This document shows, in pieces, positions 9,343-16,739 of a stretch of 64,000 nucleotides of DNA (within the stretch, counting starts at the first letter, position 1; the number at the start of each line of letters is the position of its first letter). The stretch is from contig CP117875.1 in NCBI GenBank assembly GCA_028736075.1, positions 2,108,001-2,172,000 on the forward strand. The letters run 5' to 3'. The notes beneath the pieces were generated by a model. That model ran no database searches. It saw only the letters and a program-made list of their open reading frames with translations, and had not been told where the DNA came from. The stretch is from Chryseobacterium sp. KACC 21268. Its GTDB lineage: Bacteria; Bacteroidota; Bacteroidia; Flavobacteriales; Weeksellaceae. The translations under genes and the position numbers were made by a program.

Positions 9343-10341
9343 TCAATGAAAATGTTTTGGGAAAGCTTCTCGTGGCGATTGTTTCAGAATATTAATAAGA
9401 AACCATGATTTAAGAAAACCATAGCCATAAGAAAACATTTGAATGTATGTTGAGATCACAGCCATTGATGCAATGCTGATATTCTTTGTCACAACCAAAG
9501 CGTGAAACAATACCAGAAAAGTGTAAAGTCCATACAATGCGAGAATCAAACCATTTCCCCAAACAAAGTAATGGATAATTCCAACCAAGTATCCTAAAAG
9601 AAAAATGGCTGGAAACCAAAATGTTAGCTTGACATATTTTGGATGTCTTTGATTTAGAATCGGTCTTGCACATCCAAATTGATAAACTTGTTTGGAGAAT
9701 TTTCCAAAGTCCGTTCTGCGTTTGTGGTAAACGCCAATATTGTCGTAAAACATTGTAGTAAAACCATTTTCCCAAAGTGTCATCGAGAGATCTGGATCTT
9801 CACCGATTCTCATTTCGGAAAATCCGCCAACTTTCAGAAAAATCTCTTTGTTCACGCCCATATTAAAACTTCTCGGCTGAAACTTGGTCACAGCGCTTTT
9901 CTTTCCTCGGATTCCACCAGTCGTAAAAACCGAGGTCATAGAGTAGGAGATCGCTTTCTGCATCAGGTTGAAACCTTTGTGCGCTTTGTCTGCGCCACCA
10001 AAAGCATCGCAAGGATTTTCGCTAAGATTTCTTTTGATATTTTCAATGTAATCTGTCTCAACAATCACATCGGAATCTACGAAAACCAACCAATCATTTT
10101 TTGCCCGTTTCGCCCCGTAATTTCTGGAAAGTCCAGGCCCGGAATTTTCTTTTCTGAAAAATTTGATGTCCAATTGTTCTTCAAATAATTCTACAGTTGG
10201 AAGAAGTGCAATCTTGGAACCATCATCCACAATAATGACTTCAAAATTTTTATCCGTTTGATGAGACAGGGAATTGAGAAGCTCGAACAATTCGTCTTTT
10301 CTGTTGAAGATGGCTATGATGATGGAGATTGTCTTGTTCAA
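9343..10341 (-). CDS. Membrane-anchored family 2 glycosyltransferase
   Basis: The N-terminal GT-A domain (about 1-225) has the nucleotide-sugar motif VIIVDDGSK, the DxD-like FVDSDVIVE, and GEDPDLSMTLW near the acceptor site. The C-terminal third contains two or three membrane spans (WFPAIFLLGYLVGIIHYFVW, LILALYGLYTFLVLFHALVV) that anchor it in the inner membrane. The donor and acceptor are unknown; lipopolysaccharide or exopolysaccharide assembly is likely. It is the last gene of an operon with the 55-residue membrane protein and the RNA methyltransferase, starting three bases after the stop of the small protein. Confidence 0.9.
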   Translation of the reverse strand: MNKTISIIIAIFNRKDELFELLNSLSHQTDKNFEVIIVDDGSKIALLPTVELFEEQLDIKFFRKENSGPGLSRNYGAKRAKNDWLVFVDSDVIVETDYIENIKRNLSENPCDAFGGADKAHKGFNLMQKAISYSMTSVFTTGGIRGKKSAVTKFQPRSFNMGVNKEIFLKVGGFSEMRIGEDPDLSMTLWENGFTTMFYDNIGVYHKRRTDFGKFSKQVYQFGCARPILNQRHPKYVKLTFWFPAIFLLGYLVGIIHYFVWGNGLILALYGLYTFLVLFHALVVTKNISIASMAVISTYIQMFSYGYGFLKSWFLINILKQSPREAFPKHFH

Positions 10342-10344
10342 TTG

Positions 10345-10512
10345 TTAATCTTTAAATCCAAAAATTCCGATTGCTAAAAATATTATACTTAGGGAAAACC
10401 AACTTATAATACTTCTAATTTTTGACGTATTTATGTCTCTGTAATTATTTAAATATTTTCTATATTCCCAAATACCTAAACCGAAAAATATTATTGATAA
10501 AAGATAGAACAT
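10345..10512 (-). CDS. Small membrane protein (55 aa)
   Basis: A complete frame of 55 codons fills the gap between the methyltransferase and the glycosyltransferase. Its ATG lies one base after the methyltransferase stop, and its TAA lies three bases before the glycosyltransferase ATG, so it is almost certainly a translated operon member. The product has two hydrophobic segments (FYLLSIIFFGLGIWEY near the start and WFSLSIIFLAIGIFGF near the end) joined by a basic, polar loop. That suggests a hairpin in the inner membrane. I know no family for it. It may assist the neighbouring glycosyltransferase, but that rests on position only. Confidence 0.75.
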   Translation of the reverse strand: MFYLLSIIFFGLGIWEYRKYLNNYRDINTSKIRSIISWFSLSIIFLAIGIFGFKD

Positions 10513-10513
10513 T

Positions 10514-11683
10514 TTATTCCGCTTCCTTATTCATATACTTCCCTTTCTTAGAACCATCATACATTTCATATTGCAGGAATCTTGTTTCCAATTTCCCATT
10601 GAACAATTTGATTTTTCTTGATGGTCTCAATCCAATTTTCTTCGGCGCGTCAAGATCTGCAGAGATCAGCCAAGCCAAAGTGTTTGGATAATGTTGTTTG
10701 AAAGTGTCTCCGATCTTCTTGTAGAAATCATCATCATTAATAGAAATTCTCTCATCATAAGGCGGATTGAATACCATCAACAATGGAAATAGATCTTTTT
10801 CGGATTCGAAGAAATCTTTATTTCTAAGTGTGATGACATCTTCCATTTCGGCAGATTCTATGTTGATATGCGCAATGTCCAAAGCTTCGGAATCGATGTC
10901 ATAACCAACTATTTTCCCTGTGAATTCTCTCACACGATTCAATCGTACTTCTTTGATGGTTTTGAATAATTCAGAATCGTAGTTTTTCCAGTTCTGGAAA
11001 CCAAAATATCTTCTGAAAGTCTGCGCTGGCAAATCCATCGCAATCATCGCCGCTTCTATCAACAATGTTCCGGAACCACACATTGGGTCTAGGAAATTTC
11101 CCTTTCCGTCCCAACCTGCCAATTGCAACATTCCCGAAGCCAAAACTTCGTTGATCGGTGCTACAGTTTGTTCCTGTCTGTAACCACGTTTGAAAAGCGG
11201 ATCGCCGGAACTATCAATGGAAATCGTTACCAACTCTCTATCGATGTGAAGATGGAATTTGATATCCGGATTGTCCTTGTTCACGCTTGGTCTCATCTTA
11301 TGTTTGTCCTGAAAATAATCCACAATGGCGTCTTTCATTTTCAAAGTCATAAACTGAGAATGGTGAAATCTCTCAGAATTTACAGTCGCGTCTATCGCAA
11401 AAGTCTGGTTTTTGTCCAAGAACTCGTCCCATTCAAACTTGAAAAGCTTATCGTAATATTTACTTTCATTGTAAGCCTTGAATTCCATAATCGGAATGAT
11501 GATCTTAACGGCGGTTCTGCAAGAATAATTGAGTTTGTAAAGGAATCCCAAATCGCCTTCGCAAGTGACTGCACGATTTTTGACTTCCACATTTTTACCT
11601 CCCAATTTCTTGACTTCTTCTGCCAAAATCTGTTCTAATCCGAAAAAAGTCTTGACCTGTATCTGTAGATTTTCTATATCCAT
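10514..11683 (-). CDS. rlmL: THUMP-domain 23S rRNA methyltransferase (RlmL N-domain type)
   Basis: This is a class I SAM-dependent RNA methyltransferase that probably makes m2G in 23S rRNA. Residues about 5-160 form a ferredoxin-like plus THUMP RNA-binding part (GLEQILAEEVKKLGGK, KFHLHIDRELVTISIDSSGD). Residues 165-385 form the catalytic domain, with the SAM motif LDPMCGSGTLLIEAA, GYDIDSEALDIA, and the N2-guanine motif NPPYDERI. The length (389) fits the single-domain enzymes common in Bacteroidota and Firmicutes rather than E. coli's bifunctional RlmKL. The position modified is inferred from the family. Confidence 0.88.
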   Translation of the reverse strand: MDIENLQIQVKTFFGLEQILAEEVKKLGGKNVEVKNRAVTCEGDLGFLYKLNYSCRTAVKIIIPIMEFKAYNESKYYDKLFKFEWDEFLDKNQTFAIDATVNSERFHHSQFMTLKMKDAIVDYFQDKHKMRPSVNKDNPDIKFHLHIDRELVTISIDSSGDPLFKRGYRQEQTVAPINEVLASGMLQLAGWDGKGNFLDPMCGSGTLLIEAAMIAMDLPAQTFRRYFGFQNWKNYDSELFKTIKEVRLNRVREFTGKIVGYDIDSEALDIAHINIESAEMEDVITLRNKDFFESEKDLFPLLMVFNPPYDERISINDDDFYKKIGDTFKQHYPNTLAWLISADLDAPKKIGLRPSRKIKLFNGKLETRFLQYEMYDGSKKGKYMNKEAE

Positions 11684-11699
11684 TCTGCAAAATTAATGA

Positions 11700-11755
11700 A
11701 TGATAATCGATAAATGATAATTGATTTGAAAAATCTATCATCTATATTCTATTTG
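11700..11755. repeat. Heptamer-phased repeat, AT-rich type
   Basis: Eight consecutive 7-base blocks are related: ATGATAA at 11700 and 11714, TCGATAA at 11707, TTGATTT at 11721, then CTATCAT at 11735, CTATATT at 11742 and CTATTTG at 11749. The last block supplies the TTTG of the promoter for the gene at 11786. Confidence 0.65.
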
Positions 11756-11781
11756 TCTCACGTCTATTTTCACTATTTTTG
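11752..11781 (+). promoter_or_regulatory. Bacteroidota-type promoter
   Basis: TTTG at 11752-11755, 18 bp, then TATTTTTG at 11774-11781. This is the primary-sigma consensus of Bacteroidota. Transcription would start about at the ATG at 11786, so the transcript is probably leaderless or nearly so. Confidence 0.7.
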
Positions 11782-11785
11782 CAAA

Positions 11786-12565
11786 ATGCAATGGTTCGAA
11801 GAATGGTTTGATACACCATATTATCATATTTTATACAACAACAGAGATTACAACGAAGCAGAAAACTTTCTGAATCTTTTAACCGATTTTCTAAAACTTG
11901 AGAAAAATTCAAAAATAATCGATTTAGCTTGTGGAAAAGGCAGGCATTCTGTTTATCTTAATAAGTTGGGTTACGAGGTTTTAGGTTTGGACTTGTCTGA
12001 GCAAAGTATCCGTTTTGATAAGCAATTCGAGACAGAAACTTTGAAGTTTCAGGTTCACGATATGAGAAACCCGGTTGAAAGCGAGCCTGTAGATGCGGTT
12101 TTCAATTTGTTTACGAGTTTTGGATATTTCGAAACGGAAGCCGAAGATAGAAGTGTTTTCAAATCTGTTTCGGATGTTTTGAAGGATGAAGGTTATTTTG
12201 TTTTAGACTTTTTGAATTCTGAATTTGTGAAAAATGTAATTGTTCCGCAAAGTTCTGTTGAGAAAGAAAATATTCTTTTCAATGTCAAAAAACATATTGA
12301 AAACGAATACATTGTAAAAGAAATCGATTTTGAAGACAAAGGCAAAAAGTTTCATTTTTTCGAAAGAGTAAAACTGACGTCCGCTGAAAAGATCCAACAA
12401 TATGCGCAAGAATTCGGTTTTGAACTGGTGAAAAGATGGGGCGATTATCAACTGAATGATTTTGATGAATCGACTTCGCCACGCTGTATCAACTTGTTTA
12501 AACGCCAGAAGTCAGAAGACGGAAGAGGGAAGACTTCCAACATCCAACTTCCATCTTCAAACTAA
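11786..12565 (+). CDS. Class I SAM-dependent methyltransferase
   Basis: The product has 259 residues. The ATG at 11786 is chosen because it directly follows a promoter box and begins the family-like opening MQWFEEWFDTPYYHILYNNR. The SAM-binding motif is IIDLACGKGRHSVYLNKLGY, with the acidic LGLDLSEQ and the later DAVFNLFTSFGYFE. The substrate is unknown; a small molecule is as likely as a macromolecule. The C-terminal tail of about 17 residues (from SEDGRGKT) is encoded by a heptamer repeat array and is probably not part of the fold, so the ancestral stop lay further upstream. Confidence 0.83.
   Translation: MQWFEEWFDTPYYHILYNNRDYNEAENFLNLLTDFLKLEKNSKIIDLACGKGRHSVYLNKLGYEVLGLDLSEQSIRFDKQFETETLKFQVHDMRNPVESEPVDAVFNLFTSFGYFETEAEDRSVFKSVSDVLKDEGYFVLDFLNSEFVKNVIVPQSSVEKENILFNVKKHIENEYIVKEIDFEDKGKKFHFFERVKLTSAEKIQQYAQEFGFELVKRWGDYQLNDFDESTSPRCINLFKRQKSEDGRGKTSNIQLPSSN
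12508..12561. repeat. Heptamer-phased imperfect palindrome (GAAG/CTTC type)
   Basis: Seven-base blocks GAAGTCA, GAAGACG, GAAGAGG and GAAGACT start at 12508, 12515, 12522 and 12529. Blocks CTTCCAA, CATCCAA, CTTCCAT and CTTCAAA follow from 12534. The two halves are imperfect inverted copies and overlap the 3' end of the methyltransferase gene. Confidence 0.75.
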
Positions 12566-12570
12566 ACATT

Positions 12571-13266
12571 ATGATTATAATTTTACTACTCATATTGAGC
12601 GTCTTAATCGGTGTTTTTCTCGGAAAATACTTCGGGAGCAAACAGCAATTCGCTAAAAATCTTTTGATTCTGAGTGCCGGTTTCCTGATTACGATTTGCC
12701 TCAACGAGGTTTTTCCCGAGGTTTATGAATTAGGCGGACATCAAATTGGAATCTTCGTAATTCTGGGTGTTTTGATTCAAATGCTGTTGGAAAATCTGAC
12801 CAAAGGTTTTGAACACGGCCATCTTCATCATCATTCAGACGATCACGCGATTCTTCCAGTGGCGCTGATTGCGGGCTTGTTCGTTCACGCTTTTATCGAG
12901 GGAATTCCTTTGTCACACGAGAAAGAGACTTTGTCGCCGTATCTTTTGGGGATCTTGTTTCATAATATTCCAATTTCTTTTGTGTTGGGAAGTTTCCTGG
13001 CGCACAGCAAAAATTTCTCTACCAAATTTTGGGTCATCGTTTCCGTTTTCGCATTAGCTTCACCTTTGGGAATGTTGCTGGGAAGATACTTTGACGAGGA
13101 TTTGAAAGTTTATTTCTTGGCCGTTGTTGGCGGGATTTTCCTTCATATTTCGTCAGTTATTATCTTTGAAAGCAACAAGAATCACAAAATGGATTGGCAA
13201 AAGATCGTGCTTGTGATTGTCGGGATTGCCCTGGCATTGACTGGCCATCTTTTTCATCACCATTAA
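12571..13266 (+). CDS. ZIP-family metal transporter
   Basis: This is an inner-membrane importer of the ZIP family, carrying Zn2+ or other divalent metal into the cytoplasm. The 231 residues are largely hydrophobic with seven to eight spans. The diagnostic transport-site motifs are HAFIEGIPLSHE (TM4) and LFHNIPISFVLG (TM5). The cytoplasmic loop between TM3 and TM4 is histidine-rich (EHGHLHHHSDDH), as in metal-sensing loops of this family. It begins five bases after the methyltransferase stop, in the shadow of the heptamer array. No Fur- or Zur-like operator is evident. Confidence 0.9.
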   Translation: MIIILLLILSVLIGVFLGKYFGSKQQFAKNLLILSAGFLITICLNEVFPEVYELGGHQIGIFVILGVLIQMLLENLTKGFEHGHLHHHSDDHAILPVALIAGLFVHAFIEGIPLSHEKETLSPYLLGILFHNIPISFVLGSFLAHSKNFSTKFWVIVSVFALASPLGMLLGRYFDEDLKVYFLAVVGGIFLHISSVIIFESNKNHKMDWQKIVLVIVGIALALTGHLFHHH

Positions 13267-13321
13267 AAAAAAAGATTTTATTTTCTGATGGGAAAATCTT
13301 ATTTTTACTCAAATTAATTTG

Positions 13322-13696
13322 ATGGGATTTTTAGACCAAATATTCGGAAAGAAAGAAGAGCAGGATCAGAGTAAAAGTCTTTGGAAAAAGATAGAAAGTG
13401 AGAAAGATCTAGATTTGGCTGTTGAAAGATCATTTCAGCAGAAGGTGTTGATTTTCAAGCACTCGACGCGTTGTTTCATTAGCAAAACTGTTTTGAAGTC
13501 GTTTGAAAAGCAGATGCAAGATTCGGATAAAGATCAATCATATTATTTCTTGGATTTGATAGCGCATCGTGATATTTCAAATGAGATCGAAAGCCGTTTT
13601 GATGTCACGCACCAAAGTCCGCAACTCATCGCTTTGGAAAATGGAAAAGCGTTCTACAACGCGTCGCACCAAAGTATTGATTTGGACAAAGTCTAG
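13322..13696 (+). CDS. ytxJ: Bacillithiol-system protein YtxJ
   Basis: This is a thioredoxin-fold monothiol protein of the YtxJ (DUF2847) family, named for genomic association with bacillithiol and thought to act like a glutaredoxin ('monobrucilliredoxin'). At 124 residues it has normal length. The single active-site cysteine is in FKHSTRCFISK, and the family region LDLIAHRDISNEIESRF...HQSPQLIALENGKAFYNASH is intact. The ATG at 13322 is taken instead of the TTG one codon earlier. The presence of YtxJ suggests that the host makes bacillithiol. A Crp-type regulator follows after 44 bases. Confidence 0.9.
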   Translation: MGFLDQIFGKKEEQDQSKSLWKKIESEKDLDLAVERSFQQKVLIFKHSTRCFISKTVLKSFEKQMQDSDKDQSYYFLDLIAHRDISNEIESRFDVTHQSPQLIALENGKAFYNASHQSIDLDKV

Positions 13697-13740
13697 TTCA
13701 GAATCAATTGTACCAAAATTAAAAACACACAAGACAATAA

Positions 13741-14334
13741 ATGGTATATCAAAATTTTCGCAATCATCTTTCCAAGATCTTAGGCGTTCCGATTGATAGT
13801 TTAGAAGTTTGCGCAACGTTCTACGAAGTAAAAGAAGTGAAGAAAAACGAGATCATCCTGAGAGAAGGCGAGATTTCGGATTCTACTTTTTTTGTGGAAA
13901 AAGGGTTGCTCAGAATGTATTCCATAGACAAAGCTGGGAAAGAGCACGTGATTCAATTTGCGCCTGAAAACTGGATTATTTCCGACACAACAAGCCAGTT
14001 GCTGAATGAGAAATCGAGGTTTTACATTGAAGCCATCGAGGAAAGTACTGTCATCATTACGAAAGAAGGCTTTTTCGAAAATCTGTCCAAAGTTTATCCT
14101 GATGTTGCAGAGAAAAACCAGCGATTGATGTTCAATCATATCAAAAATCTGCAGAACAGAGTGAATGCATTGATCAGCACAACTGCCGAAGAACGTTATA
14201 TGGATTTCCTTAAAAAATATCCCAATCTAATGCTGAGGGCACCACAATGGATGGTTGCTTCGTACCTTGGAATCACGCCCGAAAGTTTGAGCAGAGTTAG
14301 AAAAGAATTGGCAAAGAAGAAATTTGAGATTTAA
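13741..14334 (+). CDS. Crp/Fnr-family transcriptional regulator
   Basis: The product has 197 residues. An N-terminal cyclic-nucleotide-binding-like beta-barrel (about 20-130) contains ILREGEISDSTFFVEKGLLRMY and HVIQFAPENWI. A C-terminal winged helix contains WMVASYLGITPESLSRVRKEL as recognition region. The cAMP-contacting arginine and serine of E. coli Crp are not evident, and no Fe-S cysteines are present, so the effector is unknown. Downstream genes follow closely on the same strand, but nothing shows that they are its targets. Confidence 0.9.
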   Translation: MVYQNFRNHLSKILGVPIDSLEVCATFYEVKEVKKNEIILREGEISDSTFFVEKGLLRMYSIDKAGKEHVIQFAPENWIISDTTSQLLNEKSRFYIEAIEESTVIITKEGFFENLSKVYPDVAEKNQRLMFNHIKNLQNRVNALISTTAEERYMDFLKKYPNLMLRAPQWMVASYLGITPESLSRVRKELAKKKFEI

Positions 14335-14342
14335 ATTTTTGA

Positions 14343-14840
14343 ATGCGAAATTTCCTATTCCTAATTTTATTTTCAGTTCAGATATTTGGACAAACACAAC
14401 TTTCCGAGAAGCTTTCCAACAAAACATTTTCTGCAAAAGTCATCGGAATAATGGATGGCGACACGATGGAAGTTCTTTACAAAAATGTTCCCACAAAAAT
14501 CCGCTTAGCACACATCGATTGTCCTGAGAAAAGAGGAAAACAACCTTTTGGAAATAATGCTAAAATCGTCTTGTCAGATCTTTGTTTCGGAAGAATTGTA
14601 ACGATCAAAGGTGAGAAATATGACCGATACAAAAGATTGATTGCAGTTGTCATCAATGATAAAAAGCAGAACGTGAATCAGGAAATGGTAAAGCTGGGAA
14701 TGGCTTGGCATTTCACAAAATATTCTAAAGATCCGGTTTATGCAAAACTGGAAATTGAAGCCCGAAAAAAAAGAGTAGGACTTTGGCAAGATAAAGATCC
14801 GATAGCGCCCTGGCTTTGGAGAGAAAAAAAGAAAAAATGA
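14343..14840 (+). CDS. Secreted thermonuclease (SNase family)
   Basis: This is a calcium-dependent staphylococcal-nuclease-like enzyme that cuts DNA and RNA outside the cytoplasm. A signal peptide covers residues 1-18 (MRNFLFLILFSVQIFGQ). The SNase domain follows: GIMDGDTMEV (Ca2+ aspartates), IRLAHIDCPEKRGKQPFG (the equivalents of catalytic R35 and E43) and YDRYKRLIAVV (R87 region), ending with GLWQDKDPIAPWLWRE. All key residues are present and the length (165) is usual. Its TGA overlaps the ATG of the acetyltransferase gene (ATGA), implying translational coupling. Confidence 0.93.
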   Translation: MRNFLFLILFSVQIFGQTQLSEKLSNKTFSAKVIGIMDGDTMEVLYKNVPTKIRLAHIDCPEKRGKQPFGNNAKIVLSDLCFGRIVTIKGEKYDRYKRLIAVVINDKKQNVNQEMVKLGMAWHFTKYSKDPVYAKLEIEARKKRVGLWQDKDPIAPWLWREKKKK

Positions 14841-15283
14841 ACTACGAAATTTTAAAAGCAAAAACCGCAGATATTCCTGAATTATCTCAAATGATGAAGG
14901 ATTTCTACGCCATTGATCTTTATCCTTTTGATGAAAAAGTGACGACTGAAAATTTCGCCAAATTCATTAATGAAGAAAAATATGGCGATTGTTTCAAAAT
15001 CTGCTTCGAAGGCGAAATTGCGGGCTACATTATTCTTGTAAAATATTTCAGCTTCGAATTTGGTGGTGAGATCTTGTTTTTGGATGAGTTGTTCATCAAA
15101 CCAGAATTTCAGGGAAAGTCGCTGGGGAAAAAAGCGCTGGAATTTGTAAAAGATTACTCGTTTGAAAACGGCTCTAAAGTGGTGCTTTTAGAAATCGAAA
15201 ACCATAATGACAAAGCGAAAAAACTCTATGAACATTATGGTTTTCAAAATCATAAAAGGAGTTTGATGATTCTTAAAAACTGA
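14837..15283 (+). CDS. GNAT-family N-acetyltransferase
   Basis: The product has 148 residues from the ATG that overlaps the nuclease stop. The GNAT core is evident: strand 4 LFLDELFIKPEFQGKSLGKKALEFV, with the acetyl-CoA pyrophosphate loop Q/GKSLGK, then VVLLEIENHNDKAKKLYEHYGF. The substrate cannot be told from sequence; small amines or protein N-termini are both possible. No role together with the secreted nuclease is obvious, and the pairing may only be a shared transcript. Confidence 0.9.
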   Translation: MNYEILKAKTADIPELSQMMKDFYAIDLYPFDEKVTTENFAKFINEEKYGDCFKICFEGEIAGYIILVKYFSFEFGGEILFLDELFIKPEFQGKSLGKKALEFVKDYSFENGSKVVLLEIENHNDKAKKLYEHYGFQNHKRSLMILKN

Positions 15284-15289
15284 TCAGTT

Positions 15290-16150
15290 TTATTTTTCTA
15301 ATTCCTTATTAAATCCCATTTTGATATAATCAATTTCTCTCTGATTTGCTTTTCTTCCTTTTATTTCTCCCCAAATTTCAATAGCATCATCAAACGTATT
15401 GACTCCCATTTCAAAATTTGCTCGTCCCCACTTGTAAATAGCAATATTTTGTTTTGTTGAAAAAATACCTTTTTTTACTTGAATGCCATCCATCTCTTGA
15501 CCTTTGATTTCAGTAAAGAAGTCTAATTTTCCGCCAACTTTACTTTCATCAATTATAGTTTTTCGTAAAAGCGCTTTGTCAGCAATTTTTAAATCACTGG
15601 CTTTTCCTTCATTCAGCTTTTCCTTTTCAATTAATTTCGTAATGCCTTTTTTTAGTTCATCACTAGAAATTATCTTAAATTCTTTATTATTGAAAAACAA
15701 CTTGTTATCAATTATTTTGGCTGTCGAATCATATTTTTTCTCGATAATTTCCTTAGCTCGGGTTTCAGTAATGTCTCCTTGCAGATTGCATTCAAAAGTT
15801 TTGCTATTGCCCGTGGATGGATTGATCACAAAGTACTTTTTATCGGGATTCTCCACGACCATAACCATATTAATTGGTGAATTATCTTTTACGATAAGAA
15901 AGAAATCAGACGGTAATTTTGTAGCAAACTTTTCTACTTGATCCAACGTAGGATTTTCACTCATAAAAACTGAAGAATTCTTATTATTGATGTTGTTGTC
16001 AATCGTATAATAATTCGTATTGAGTTGATAACCATTCAATTTTTCCTCAGAAACTGTAACTGAATTAAAAACGGGATTTCCATTTCTGTCAGTTTGTGAA
16101 AATAAATTTAATGACAGGAGAATCATTAAAAACTTGTAAACTTTATTCAT
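15290..16150 (-). CDS. Secreted protein of unknown function
   Basis: The protein has 286 residues with a signal peptide ending LNLFSQ. I recognise no family. The mature chain is highly charged and lacks cysteine apart from one in TFECNLQG. The C-terminal 60 residues (NIAIYKWGRANFEMGVNTFDDAIEIWGEIKGRKANQREIDYIKMGF) look like a compact helical domain. It is preceded on the same strand by a lipoprotein and a deaminase gene, with gaps small enough for one transcript. Confidence 0.7.
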   Translation of the reverse strand: MNKVYKFLMILLSLNLFSQTDRNGNPVFNSVTVSEEKLNGYQLNTNYYTIDNNINNKNSSVFMSENPTLDQVEKFATKLPSDFFLIVKDNSPINMVMVVENPDKKYFVINPSTGNSKTFECNLQGDITETRAKEIIEKKYDSTAKIIDNKLFFNNKEFKIISSDELKKGITKLIEKEKLNEGKASDLKIADKALLRKTIIDESKVGGKLDFFTEIKGQEMDGIQVKKGIFSTKQNIAIYKWGRANFEMGVNTFDDAIEIWGEIKGRKANQREIDYIKMGFNKELEK

Positions 16151-16181
16151 TATCTATATGTTTTGATTTGTAATTCTTAGT

Positions 16182-16739
16182 TTATTTGAACTTTAAAGTA
16201 GTGACAGCTTTTAACAATTCTGTTTGAGTTTCTTTTGTCAAGTTTTCTCCCATAAAATTGAACTTTACTTCACCGTGCAATTCAGTTTCTATTTTATCTA
16301 TATAAATTCCAGTAATTCCTTTTCCAATTTTTTTTGGAATTAGAACCTTGGCTTTGTAACCATCTATATTTTTGTAAGAAATTTTACTTTTTATATAATC
16401 CTCTCTATTTACATTTTTAGTACTTTTTACAATAATAAAATCTGATGTGTCAATTTTAGGATCTTGTGATAGAATTTCTTTAAGAAATATGCGATCAATA
16501 ATTATTGGATTTTCTTCAAGAGAATTTGAGTACATTCCATAATCAAAGTGAATCGAATCTTTGTTTTTTGTTACAATAATTCCCGCGTTGCTGTCATAAG
16601 GAATGACTTTTAATTCTTTCCAATGTCTTGGAACTTGAACTTGAAAATCACCAAAATCCATAGTTTTCAAGGAATGCTCTGAGCAATTAGTTAATAAAAT
16701 AAATAAAAGTGAATAACTGAAGGGTTTAATTTTCATCAT
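16182..16739 (-). CDS. Lipoprotein of unknown function
   Basis: The protein has 185 residues with a lipoprotein signal (FSYSLLFILLTNC; lipobox LTNC, lipidated C at about 19). The mature protein starts with MDFGDFQVQVPRHWKELKVIPYDS. A short 'PxxW' opening of this kind is shared with the lipoprotein at 26729 (DLEIDLPVGWTI) and recalls PsbP-like or MOG1-like stress proteins, but the similarity is weak. Its start codon shares one base with the stop of the deaminase gene upstream, so the two are coupled. Confidence 0.72.
   Translation of the reverse strand: MMKIKPFSYSLLFILLTNCSEHSLKTMDFGDFQVQVPRHWKELKVIPYDSNAGIIVTKNKDSIHFDYGMYSNSLEENPIIIDRIFLKEILSQDPKIDTSDFIIVKSTKNVNREDYIKSKISYKNIDGYKAKVLIPKKIGKGITGIYIDKIETELHGEVKFNFMGENLTKETQTELLKAVTTLKFK

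Noticed and set aside
9679-10188. 169-codon plus-strand frame opposite the glycosyltransferase
   Set aside because: Antisense shadow with no recognisable motif, while the minus-strand gene is clearly a GT2 enzyme.
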